From positions 227,003 to 291,002 of the forward strand of contig NZ_JBFAKK010000011.1 in the NCBI RefSeq assembly GCF_040655735.1: a DNA stretch of 64,000 nt, given 5' to 3'. The position numbers and the translations under genes were made by a program. Shown in pieces: positions 17,269 through 24,335 of this stretch (position 1 is its first letter; each line of letters starts with the position of its first letter). The stretch comes from Phytomonospora sp040655735. GTDB taxonomy: Bacteria > Actinomycetota > Actinomycetes > Mycobacteriales > Micromonosporaceae. The notes under the pieces were generated by a model. The model was not told the DNA's origin. It did no database searches and worked only from the letters and a program-made list of their open reading frames with translations.

Positions 17269-18522
17269 ATGATCAACCCCGATACCGTCCCCGTCTACTC
17301 GCTCGCCGAACGCGACCGGCGCTGGGGCATCGCCCGCGAGATCATGGCCGCCGAAGGCCTCGACGCGCTCATCGCCTACGGCGAGCACGAATGCGCCGAC
17401 CTCGCGCCCTTCGCCCCCGACGCCTACTTCACCAACGACCGCCCCGGCGCGATCGTGATCTTCTGCCGTGACGCCGATCCGGTCGAGCTGACCTGGTCGG
17501 TGCTGCCCGTGCAGGACCACATCGAGGCGCGCAGGCGCGGCGACCGGCTGTGGATCGCGCCGGGCGACATCCGGGTCGCGCGGCACGCCGCAGGCGTCGT
17601 CGAGGTCCTGCGGGAGCACCGGCTGGAGAACGGCAACGTCGGCGTCCTGGGCCTCGATCCCTTCCCGCCCTTCCACATCAACCCGATCATGCCGTACCGG
17701 TTGTGGTCGGACGTGCTCGCCGAGCTGCCCGGGGTCACCTTCACCCCGGTGGGTCTGGGGTACCTGTTCGCGACGATCTGCCAGTCGGCGGAGGAGCTGG
17801 CCGTGATCGGCTACTCGGCCGCGGCCGGGGACGCCATGGCGCGGGCGATGCTGGAGGCGTCGGCGCCGGGTGTCGGTGAAGCCGACGTCTACGCGGCCGG
17901 GATGGCGGCCGCTTTCCGGCTCGGCGTGGCCGCGCCGGGGATGCTGCTGTCGAGCGGACCGGGATTCATCTCCTGGGGTCCGCCGGCCTGGTCCTACCGG
18001 CCGCAGGCGCCTCGCGTCCTCGAAGACGGGGACGTCGTCATGGCCGAGGTGTTCTGCCGCTTCGGGATGAAGGAGACGCAGCACCAGGTCGCCATCGCGA
18101 TCGGCGAGCCGCACGCCGACATCAAGGCCGCCGCCGAGATCGCGCGCGCGAGCTACGAGGCCGGACTGGCCGCGGCCCGACCGGGCAACAGCTTCGGCGA
18201 CCTCGCCGAGGCCATGATGGCGCCGCTGGCCGGGGCCGACGCGTGGAACATCCACCCGCTGGTGCACACGCTCAACCCGCTCGGGCCGGTCTGCGGCTTC
18301 GGCGCCGGACTCAAACGCGTACCCGAGGCTCGTGAGTACGGGCGGCTGTTCGAGCTGCCGACGATGGGCGGCGAACTGCCGCTGGCACCCGGGATGACCT
18401 TCGCGTTCGAGCCGAACGCCGTCGTCGGCGGCCGCGTGGTCAACCTCGGCGGCACCGTCGTGATCGGCGAAGACGACCCGGTCGAGCTCAACCCCTACAC
18501 CGCACGACTTCTGCAGGCTTGA
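17269..18522 (+). CDS. M24-fold (creatinase/aminopeptidase-like) protein with degenerate metal site
   Basis: A 417-residue pita-bread fold protein with the two-domain layout of Xaa-Pro peptidases: an N-terminal RNase H-like domain (ERDRRWGIAREIMAAEGLDA) and a C-terminal domain with EASAPGVGEADVYAA and PLAPGMTFAFEPNAV. Of the five canonical ligands (D, D, H, E, E), only the Glu of FAFEPN is clear. Where D..D is expected the protein has VVMAEVFCRFGMKETQHQ, where GHGIG is expected it has GFGAG, and the final R-x-E-D is NLGGT. It may be a non-peptidase or use another chemistry. ATG 17269 follows TAGCGT by 7 bases (leaderless). Confidence 0.8.
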   Translation: MINPDTVPVYSLAERDRRWGIAREIMAAEGLDALIAYGEHECADLAPFAPDAYFTNDRPGAIVIFCRDADPVELTWSVLPVQDHIEARRRGDRLWIAPGDIRVARHAAGVVEVLREHRLENGNVGVLGLDPFPPFHINPIMPYRLWSDVLAELPGVTFTPVGLGYLFATICQSAEELAVIGYSAAAGDAMARAMLEASAPGVGEADVYAAGMAAAFRLGVAAPGMLLSSGPGFISWGPPAWSYRPQAPRVLEDGDVVMAEVFCRFGMKETQHQVAIAIGEPHADIKAAAEIARASYEAGLAAARPGNSFGDLAEAMMAPLAGADAWNIHPLVHTLNPLGPVCGFGAGLKRVPEAREYGRLFELPTMGGELPLAPGMTFAFEPNAVVGGRVVNLGGTVVIGEDDPVELNPYTARLLQA

Positions 18523-18529
18523 GAGGAAC

Positions 18530-18964
18530 ATGATGATCACCGTCGAGCACACCGCGGACTACCCCTTCCCGGCCCAGCGCGTCTTCGACACCGTCGCCGA
18601 CCTCGCCGGCCATCCGGTCTGGCAACCCGAGGTCTTGGCCGTGTCCCCCGTTGACGACGATCCCGTCGCCGTCGGCAAGCGGATCCTGCAGACCCGCAAG
18701 GTCATGGGCCGCCGCACCGAGATCGCCCTGACCGTCACCGAGTTCGAGCCCGCATCGCACCTGGTCCTCGCCACCGACGCCGGCGCCGAACCGGGCGTCA
18801 CGCAGACCTACACCATCACCGACCGCGACGGCGGCAGCCGCTGCGACTTCCGGCTGGAACTCGACGGCGTCCCCCGCCTGGCCGAACACCTCGCACGCGC
18901 ACAGCTCAGCAGGCGGGTGCCCGAGCTGTTCCGCCGGCTCGCCACGGTCCTCGCCGAGGCATGA
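18530..18964 (+). CDS. SRPBCC (START/Bet v1-like) family protein
   Basis: A 144-residue hydrophobic-ligand-binding fold: ITVEHTADYPFPAQRVFDTV with DLAGHPVWQPEV is the standard SRPBCC opening, and GGSRCDFRLELDG the central strand; the ending ELFRRLATVLAEA is the long C-terminal helix. Ligand unknown. AGAGGA precedes two adjacent ATGs (18530 and 18533). It lies 7 bases after the M24-like gene, so both are probably one transcript, which suggests related work in modification or transport of a small molecule. Confidence 0.85.
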   Translation: MMITVEHTADYPFPAQRVFDTVADLAGHPVWQPEVLAVSPVDDDPVAVGKRILQTRKVMGRRTEIALTVTEFEPASHLVLATDAGAEPGVTQTYTITDRDGGSRCDFRLELDGVPRLAEHLARAQLSRRVPELFRRLATVLAEA

Positions 18965-19073
18965 GGCCGCCGGGGCGCCTCTCGGGGCGTCCCGGCACCA
19001 AAGCCGTGTCTTGGCCCGTGGTCGTGTCCATCCCGGGCGTGGGTCTGGCGCGCGGCGGCGGTACGGTCCCCGC

Positions 19074-19475
19074 ATGGCCAAGAGCGAGATCGACGCGATC
19101 ACCGCCGAGTTCTACGGCGCCTTCGACAACCGCGGCGGCCGGACCGCCGACGTCGAGCGGATCCGCAGGCTGGTTCTGCCCGGTGGAGTGATCGTCGCGA
19201 CGGGACCGAAGCTGACGGTGTACACCGTCGACGAGTTCGTCGAGCCCCGCCGCGAGCTGCTGTCCGACGGCCGCCTCACCGAGTTCTCCGAGTGGGAGAC
19301 CGCCGAGCGCACCGACATCAGCGGGGACATCGCCGTCCGCTTCGGCGAGTACGGCAAGTCCGGGATCCTGGAGGGGGAGCCCTTCGAAGGACGGGGCAGC
19401 AAGTCCTTCAACTTCGTGCGGACTCCCGACGGCTGGCGCATCGCGGCCTTCTCGTGGTGGGACCACCCCGCGTAG
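19074..19475 (+). CDS. SnoaL/DUF4440-like protein
   Basis: A 133-residue NTF2-like fold protein: MAKSEIDAITAEFYGAFDNR, RRLVLPGGVIVATGP and closing KSFNFVRTPDGWRIAAFSWW, the typical final strand of the DUF4440/SnoaL group. Function unknown (ligand binding or small enzyme). TACGGT at 19062-19067 ends six bases before ATG 19074, so the mRNA is probably leaderless and separate from the SRPBCC gene. Confidence 0.85.
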   Translation: MAKSEIDAITAEFYGAFDNRGGRTADVERIRRLVLPGGVIVATGPKLTVYTVDEFVEPRRELLSDGRLTEFSEWETAERTDISGDIAVRFGEYGKSGILEGEPFEGRGSKSFNFVRTPDGWRIAAFSWWDHPA

Positions 19476-19542
19476 ACGATCGCGTTCCGCTCATGCGCGG
19501 GCGGCCGTGAACGGCTTCACCCGCCACCGCCGGGCTTGCGCC

Positions 19543-19860
19543 TCAGCGCACCCAGGCGTTCAGGAAGGCCCCGTACCCGACCTCCGCCGGAACACAGGTG
19601 CCGTCCGTGCTGTGCTCGAAGGGCACCACGCCCGCGCCGGCGAGCGGGATCTGGGCGAGCACTTCGCCGCCGGACGGCAGGTTCGCCGTCGCGCTGAGGG
19701 CGTGCAGCCACACGGCGCCGTCGGGAAGTTCGTCGGCGGCGGTCCGCGGGGTGTCCACAGTGCCCTTGTCGGCGGTGCAGGCGGTCAACGCCAGCAGAAG
19801 CGCGCCGGCGACGACGGCGAGACGCCGGGCCGTGCGGAACGCGGTGGGGTCAGTCGGCAT
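19543..19860 (-). CDS. Small putative lipoprotein
   Basis: A 105-residue protein starting MPTDPTAFRTARRLAVVAGA with lipobox LALTAC (Cys 28), so it is probably lipid-anchored outside the membrane. The mature part is short (TADKGTVDTPRTAADELPDG through WLHALSATANL to YGAFLNAWVR) and has no recognised family. ATG 19860 has CGGGAG about 7 bases upstream. An in-frame ATG at 19965 has an even better site (GGGAGGAAAC), giving a 140-residue form, but its extra 35 residues lack the usual G/C-ending codons and would bury the signal peptide. Confidence 0.7.
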   Translation of the reverse strand: MPTDPTAFRTARRLAVVAGALLLALTACTADKGTVDTPRTAADELPDGAVWLHALSATANLPSGGEVLAQIPLAGAGVVPFEHSTDGTCVPAEVGYGAFLNAWVR

Positions 19861-20241
19861 CGGTACTCCCGGAGATCCATGTGCGCCGGGAAGACTCCCC
19901 GGGTGCGTTGGCGCGGCGATGCGGCCGGACCGCAGGACGCGTGCGGGTTCGGGCTTCGTGGGCATGTTTCCTCCCGGTCGAAACGACCTCGTCCGACGAT
20001 GGGGAAGCAACGCAGCGATCAGCCTAAGGCGGCGGTGCGAAAACAGGTCATCCGGGTCCTTGATCCACGAACCATGCGAATCGGGAACTCCCTGCTCAGC
20101 CCGCTCGCCGACACCTCCAATCGTCCATTGTGGATCACCAATTCTCCTTGCCCGAAAGGGCATCGGCGCACTGAGAACGGGGCGGGCGATCAGCCGCCCA
20201 AACGCGTGTGCGCTTTCGTGTGCGGTCGGCTGTATCGCCTG
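19861..20241. other. Intergenic stretch upstream of the cysteine-rich peptide
   Basis: Minus strand 19861-19965 is an alternative N-terminal extension or leader of the lipoprotein. The rest (19966-20241) shows no coding bias and is comparatively AT-rich around 20120-20160 (CATTGTGGATCACCAATTC). A small hairpin GCCC-GAAA-GGGC lies near 20150-20161. A promoter for the cysteine-rich peptide is expected here but no clear -35/-10 pair stands out. Confidence 0.45.
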
Positions 20242-20508
20242 GTGAGACTCTTGCTCACCGTCCAAGCAAGATCAGCCAAGGAGATCAGCGTCTCGCGTCT
20301 TCACCGCATCACCGACCGAGTCCTCGACAAGCTCGTCGGCCGCACCACCGCCGCCGCCGGCTGCTACGAGCAGGTCCAGGAATGCAGCTACGTCGCCTGC
20401 CAGAGCAACGGCCTCCGCCGTCGCTGTCGCACCTGCACCTACACCGGTTCGTCCTGCCAGTACAAGAGCTGCGGCGCGTACACCTACGGCGGCTGCATGC
20501 TGCCGTAG
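20242..20508 (+). CDS. Cysteine-rich peptide precursor (candidate RiPP or secreted microprotein)
   Basis: The frame ends in a compact Cys-rich tail with eight cysteines (GCYEQVQECSYVACQSNG, then RRRCRTCTYTGSSCQYKSC, then GAYTYGGCMLP), preceded by a leader-like helix LHRITDRVLDKLVGRTTAAAG with no hydrophobic export core. A start at GTG 20242 gives 88 residues but has no ribosome site. A perfect AAGGAG at 20278-20283 points to codon 20290, which is GTC, not GTG. The likely true product is therefore about 72 residues with an unusual or mutated start. Tyr/Cys/Gly-rich peptides with such leaders occur singly in actinomycetes; no modification enzyme is adjacent. Terminator at 20535-20559. Confidence 0.65.
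   Translation: MRLLLTVQARSAKEISVSRLHRITDRVLDKLVGRTTAAAGCYEQVQECSYVACQSNGLRRRCRTCTYTGSSCQYKSCGAYTYGGCMLP
20252..20272 (+). promoter_or_regulatory. Inverted repeat before the AAGGAG site of the cysteine-rich peptide
   Basis: CTTGCT and AGCAAG pair around a nine-base loop (CACCGTCCA) just upstream of the AAGGAG at 20278. It could be an operator or an mRNA hairpin that leaves the ribosome site exposed. Confidence 0.35.
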
Positions 20509-20534
20509 CGGCACCCCTGACGTGCGGGGCGGGG

Positions 20535-20559
20535 CGGCTTCGGGTGCCTGCCGAAGCCG
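20535..20559 (+). terminator. Terminator of the cysteine-rich peptide gene
   Basis: CGGCTTCGG (20535-20543), loop GTGCCTG, CCGAAGCCG (20551-20559): nine perfect pairs, 27 bases after the stop codon. Confidence 0.75.
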
Positions 20560-20728
20560 TGCCGCCAAGCCGTAGGTCGTGCCCAGTCGGGCGCCGGCCT
20601 CCTTGAACCGCGACAAGCGGTCGAAGAACGGTCCGTCATCTCGCCTCCGGGGGAGAAGGCGGACCGTTCTCGTCGCCGGGCGAGCCCCGAGCGGACACCG
20701 GCGACCGGCTACGCGCCCGGCCGCCCCG

Positions 20729-20757
20729 TTGACACCTTTCCTCCACGCCGATAGCGT
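20729..20757 (+). promoter_or_regulatory. Promoter of the GH43-like gene
   Basis: TTGACA (20729-20734), a 17-base spacer and TAGCGT (20752-20757). The -10 region and following bases (ATAGCGTCGGCCAC) are identical to those in front of the leaderless gene at 17269. Here the start codon is about 55 bases further on, so this transcript has a leader with AGGAGG. Confidence 0.8.
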
Positions 20758-20817
20758 CGGCCACCGGTCTCGGCGCCGGACACCGCCGGGACGAACGGCC
20801 ATCCGAGGAGGATGACG

Positions 20818-21921
20818 GTGAACGTATCAACGAGCCGGTTCGGCCGGCGCGCGCTCGGCCTCGGTGCGAGCGCGGGACTTTTACTGGGACTACTGGCTTC
20901 CGCGCCCCCGGCGGGAGCCGAAGCCACAACCGACGACATCTCCATCACCGCCGGCTCATCGACCTTCCCGCTCGCCGATCCCGACACGGTGATCGCCAAG
21001 GACGGTTCCTACATCACCTACGGCACGACCGTCGGCGCGGGCAGCGGCCAGCGCTGCGACGGCGCCACCGGGAAGCTCTACGTTCCGGTGCTGGCGCACG
21101 GATCCGGCAGCAATGTCGGGTTGACCGACTGCGCCTCGGGCGACGCCCTGCCGGGCGGCCCCGGCGCGTGGGCCGAGCCGGGCGGGGCGATCTGGGCGCC
21201 GGGCGTGGCGCGCTTCGGGGACCGCTACTTCATGTTCTACACGGCTTCCCGCAAGGGATCCGGGCAGAAGTGCATCGGCCGGGCGATCTCCACCAGCGCG
21301 CGCGGCCCCTTCCAGAACCAGGGCGAATGGTCCTGTCCCGGCGAGGGCCGCTGGGCGCTGGACGCCAACCCCTTCGTCGCGGGCGGGTCCCTGTACGTGA
21401 CCTATCGCGACGACGCGATCGCCTCGGGCGCCGAGACCGGCATCTCGACGGTGCGCACCGACGGTGAGGGCCGGGCGGTGTGGGACACCCGCCGCGACAT
21501 GCTGAAGAGCACCGACATCACCTGGGACACCGCGAAGACCGACGGCGGCACGCACGTCGTCGAGAACCCGTCGATGTGGAAGATGCCCGACGGCCACTGG
21601 TACCTCATGTACTCCGGCAACAATTGGGACAGCGCGCGGTACGCGACCGGCATCGCCGACTGCGGCACGACTCCGCTTCCCTCCAGCCGTTGCGCGCCGA
21701 TGCAGGACGGCGTCGCGCGCCCCTACTTCGGGTTCACCGGCGAGGCGGGACTCGGGCCCTACCGCGGCCTGCCGCTCGACCGTCGCGGGCCCGGCGGCAT
21801 GGACGTCTTCGCCGCCGCCGACGGGAGCCCGCGGGTCGTCTGGCACTGGTGGACCGGCAGCGGACGCCACCCCATGACCGGCGTTCTCAACCGCGGTGCC
21901 AACGGCTTCACCGTCACCTGA
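20818..21921 (+). CDS. Secreted GH43-like glycoside hydrolase
   Basis: A 367-residue exported five-blade beta-propeller hydrolase. A twin-Arg signal (RFGRRALGLGASAGLLLGLL, cleavage near PAGA-EA) precedes the catalytic domain. The three GH43/GH62-type acids are visible: base Asp in ADPDTVIAKDGSYITYGT, pKa-modulating Asp in ALDANPFVAGG, and acid Glu in HVVENPSMWKMPDGHWYLMY. Arabinan- or xylan-side-chain removal is the family's usual job. GTG 20818 was chosen because AGGAGG ends at 20811: ATG 20812 would have no spacing, GTG has six bases. It is followed after 40 bases by the EEP gene, probably one operon. Confidence 0.87.
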   Translation: MNVSTSRFGRRALGLGASAGLLLGLLASAPPAGAEATTDDISITAGSSTFPLADPDTVIAKDGSYITYGTTVGAGSGQRCDGATGKLYVPVLAHGSGSNVGLTDCASGDALPGGPGAWAEPGGAIWAPGVARFGDRYFMFYTASRKGSGQKCIGRAISTSARGPFQNQGEWSCPGEGRWALDANPFVAGGSLYVTYRDDAIASGAETGISTVRTDGEGRAVWDTRRDMLKSTDITWDTAKTDGGTHVVENPSMWKMPDGHWYLMYSGNNWDSARYATGIADCGTTPLPSSRCAPMQDGVARPYFGFTGEAGLGPYRGLPLDRRGPGGMDVFAAADGSPRVVWHWWTGSGRHPMTGVLNRGANGFTVT

Positions 21922-21961
21922 GACCGGCCGAACGCCCTCACACACAGAACGGCTTAGGACC

Positions 21962-22786
21962 ATGGAATCGATCAGCAGAAGACGCGCGCTCGCCATCGCC
22001 GGCGGCGCCCTGCTCGGCGCGACCGGCGTCGCGGCAACCGTCGGCGAGGCCACGGCCGCGACGGCCTGGCGGCGCCTGGTCGTCGTGACCGCCAACATCG
22101 GCCGCGACGACCTGTCGCAGCGTGAAACGGCGATCCGCGACGTCCGGCACGCCGTCGACGGCGCCGACCCGCTCGTGGGCTGGCAGGAGATCGGCGAGGG
22201 CGACGACGACGGGCGGGAGCCCGCCTGGATCAACCAGTACTTCGGCGAGCGGTACCGCAACGCCTTCGAGTACGACCCGGCGGCGCACCGGGTGCCGATC
22301 TCGGTGCCGCGCGAGTTCAACATCGCCGACCGCCGCGTCACGCCCGTGCACGGCGGCAAGGAAGGCGTGTCACCGAACCGGGTGATCACCGAGGTCGTCC
22401 TGACGGCGGCCGACGATCCGGCGCTGTCGTTCGTGTTCGCCAACACGCACTACGTGGCCGGCGCCTGGAACGGCCAGGAGGACCCGTACGAGGACTGGCG
22501 CGACTCGATGTGGGCAGAGCACTTCCGCAAGCACCGCGACCTCGTGATCGCGCACTGGAGGGCGAAGGGATACCCGGTCATCTGGACCGGCGACTGCAAC
22601 CGGGACCCGATGCCGCTGCTGCTCCCGAACCACGAGCAGCGGGCCTTCGGCGCGGGCATCGACCAGATCGCCTGGATTCCGGGGACCAACGGGACCGAAC
22701 TGCGCCTCAACTCGACGAAGGTCGTACCGATGCACGTCGACGGTCACAACGCGCGGGTCGCGGTGATGAGCGTGCGGAGGGCGTGA
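21962..22786 (+). CDS. Tat-exported endonuclease/exonuclease/phosphatase-fold protein
   Basis: A 274-residue protein with a Tat signal (ISRRRALAIAGGALLGATGV). The mature part has the EEP fold: RRLVVVTANIG, LVGWQEIGEGDDDG (metal Glu), FVFANTHYVAG (His), YPVIWTGDCNRDPMP (the GDxN pair) and the closing VDGHNARVAVMSV where an Asp-His pair usually sits (here GHN). It is a metal-dependent phosphodiesterase or phosphatase acting outside the membrane; the substrate is unknown. TTAGGACC precedes ATG 21962. Co-transcribed with the GH43-like gene. Confidence 0.82.
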   Translation: MESISRRRALAIAGGALLGATGVAATVGEATAATAWRRLVVVTANIGRDDLSQRETAIRDVRHAVDGADPLVGWQEIGEGDDDGREPAWINQYFGERYRNAFEYDPAAHRVPISVPREFNIADRRVTPVHGGKEGVSPNRVITEVVLTAADDPALSFVFANTHYVAGAWNGQEDPYEDWRDSMWAEHFRKHRDLVIAHWRAKGYPVIWTGDCNRDPMPLLLPNHEQRAFGAGIDQIAWIPGTNGTELRLNSTKVVPMHVDGHNARVAVMSVRRA

Positions 22787-22801
22787 CCCCGAAACGGCCG
22801 C

Positions 22802-22827
22802 GGCCGGCACTCGCGAGAGTGCCGGCC
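22802..22827. terminator. Bidirectional terminator between converging genes
   Basis: GGCCGGCACTC (22802-22812), loop GCGA, GAGTGCCGGCC (22817-22827). It sits between the plus-strand EEP gene (stop 22786) and the minus-strand ricin-domain gene (stop 22860) and can serve both. Confidence 0.8.
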
Positions 22828-22859
22828 GGGCCTCGGCGCCGGGCGGGTTCGCCGGCCCG

Positions 22860-24236
22860 TCAGACGGTGATCGTCCACTTCTGACTCGTCGTCGCGTTGC
22901 AGGCCAGCACCTTGAGCGTCTTGCCCTGCGTCTGCCCTGTCAGGCACCCGACGGCGGTGGCCACGATGAGGTAGGTCCCGTCGGCGTTCCGGTCGAGCCG
23001 CCACTTCTGGTTGGCGCCCGTCCCGGCGGTCCAGATGTGGGTGAACTTGCTGGTCCCGTCGTGGACCTTCGCCGGATCGGTGTTGCGCTCAAGGGACTTG
23101 CCCGTCGCCATCACCGGGATGATCCGGTAGGTGTCGTCGGAGTTCTTCTTGAGGTTCCAGCGCTGCGCCGGGTGGTCGTGCTCGGTCTCCAGCTTGACGA
23201 GCGTCCCGTTCGCGGTGCCCGCGTAGTCGAGGTCGGCGACGAGACCGCTGGCCTTGTTGGTGATCAGCGTGTTCGTCATCGGCATGCCCGGAGCAAGGCC
23301 CCCGATCAGGAACACGCTGTCGGCGATGTTCCAGTTCACGGCCAGGTAACCGCCGGCGACCGGGTTCGGGTTGAAGTAGGAGTCACCGGCGCAGTCCACC
23401 CATTCCACGAGCGGGTTCGGGCAGTCGATCAGCCCGCCGGGCGGGTTCGGGATGCCACCGTCGTCGTAGCACATCAGGTCGCCCCGGAGGTAGCAGTGGC
23501 TGCCCGAGGTCGCGTACGGCGCCTTCGGGTTCACCGCGCCCATCGTGTGCAGCAGCTCGTGAACGTCCACATTGGCGTTGTCGAAACAGGTCGTCCGCAT
23601 CCCGACCATCGCCCAGCCGGACTGGTGGTTGTTGAGGTTCCCCGCGCCCGGAGTCTGGTCCTGCGATCCGCCGAAACCCAGACCGCAGGAGTCGTTCTCG
23701 GTCCACACGACGTACTTGCGGTCGGCCCGGCCGTATCCCCGGGCCTTCAGCGCGTCGACGACCTTGCCCTTGTCCGCGTCGTCCATGGCCGCCTGCGGGA
23801 CCACCACGCGGGTGATCGTCGGCTTGCACGCGGCGTCGTGGACGAAGCGGAACTCCCGGCGTTCGCCCTTCTCCTCGGCGGACAGCACGAGGCGGGTGTT
23901 GAGGTTGACCGCCCGGGCGTCGAAGCGCGCGCGGTGCTCCTCCAGGCGGTCGGCCTGGCCGTCGCCGCGCACGTACAGCAGCTGCACTCGCCGGCCGCTC
24001 GTCCCGTCGCCGTCGCACGAGGGCGGCGCGTCGTCGAGGGCCGCGAACGGCCCGGCGCCCGAGTGCGCCGCCCAGTCCGGCGGGAGCTCGTCGTCGGCGA
24101 CCGGAACCGATCCGCCGCCGGCGGGAACGGGCGGTTCGGTTCCCGCCGCGGCGAACGTCGTGCCGAGCAGCCAGACCGACAGCGCGGTCACGGCGACCAG
24201 GATCGTTCTATGAAGAGACCTTCGGGTGTGGGGCAT
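22860..24236 (-). CDS. Secreted zinc-protease-like protein with ricin-type lectin domain
   Basis: A 458-residue exported protein. A signal peptide (TILVAVTALSVWLLGTTFAA) leads to a catalytic domain with HELLHTMGAVN (HExxH), and a Met-turn-like GDLMCYDDGG about 30 residues later, so a metzincin-type fold is likely. The usual third ligand position of HExxHxxGxxH/D is Asn, which is odd. Residues 320-458 are a ricin-B-like lectin domain with repeating QRWNLKKNSD, QKWRLDRNAD and QKWTITV. Its job is probably glycan-targeted proteolysis. ATG 24236 follows CATACT (reverse of 24244-24249) by 7 bases, the leaderless pattern. Confidence 0.83.
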   Translation of the reverse strand: MPHTRRSLHRTILVAVTALSVWLLGTTFAAAGTEPPVPAGGGSVPVADDELPPDWAAHSGAGPFAALDDAPPSCDGDGTSGRRVQLLYVRGDGQADRLEEHRARFDARAVNLNTRLVLSAEEKGERREFRFVHDAACKPTITRVVVPQAAMDDADKGKVVDALKARGYGRADRKYVVWTENDSCGLGFGGSQDQTPGAGNLNNHQSGWAMVGMRTTCFDNANVDVHELLHTMGAVNPKAPYATSGSHCYLRGDLMCYDDGGIPNPPGGLIDCPNPLVEWVDCAGDSYFNPNPVAGGYLAVNWNIADSVFLIGGLAPGMPMTNTLITNKASGLVADLDYAGTANGTLVKLETEHDHPAQRWNLKKNSDDTYRIIPVMATGKSLERNTDPAKVHDGTSKFTHIWTAGTGANQKWRLDRNADGTYLIVATAVGCLTGQTQGKTLKVLACNATTSQKWTITV

Positions 24237-24335
24237 GTCCGGCAGTATGTCCTATGTGGACTGTTGGGTGATACGCGTCGAGGGTCAAGTTCTCCTTAAA
24301 GGTCCGCGAGGTCCCGGTGCGCTCGTGAAGCCCCG

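Noticed and set aside
20272..20802. Minus-strand frame MAVRPGGVRRRDRWPTLSAW and onward
   Set aside because: Antisense to the cysteine-rich peptide and its terminator and to the GH43 promoter; no codon bias of its own.
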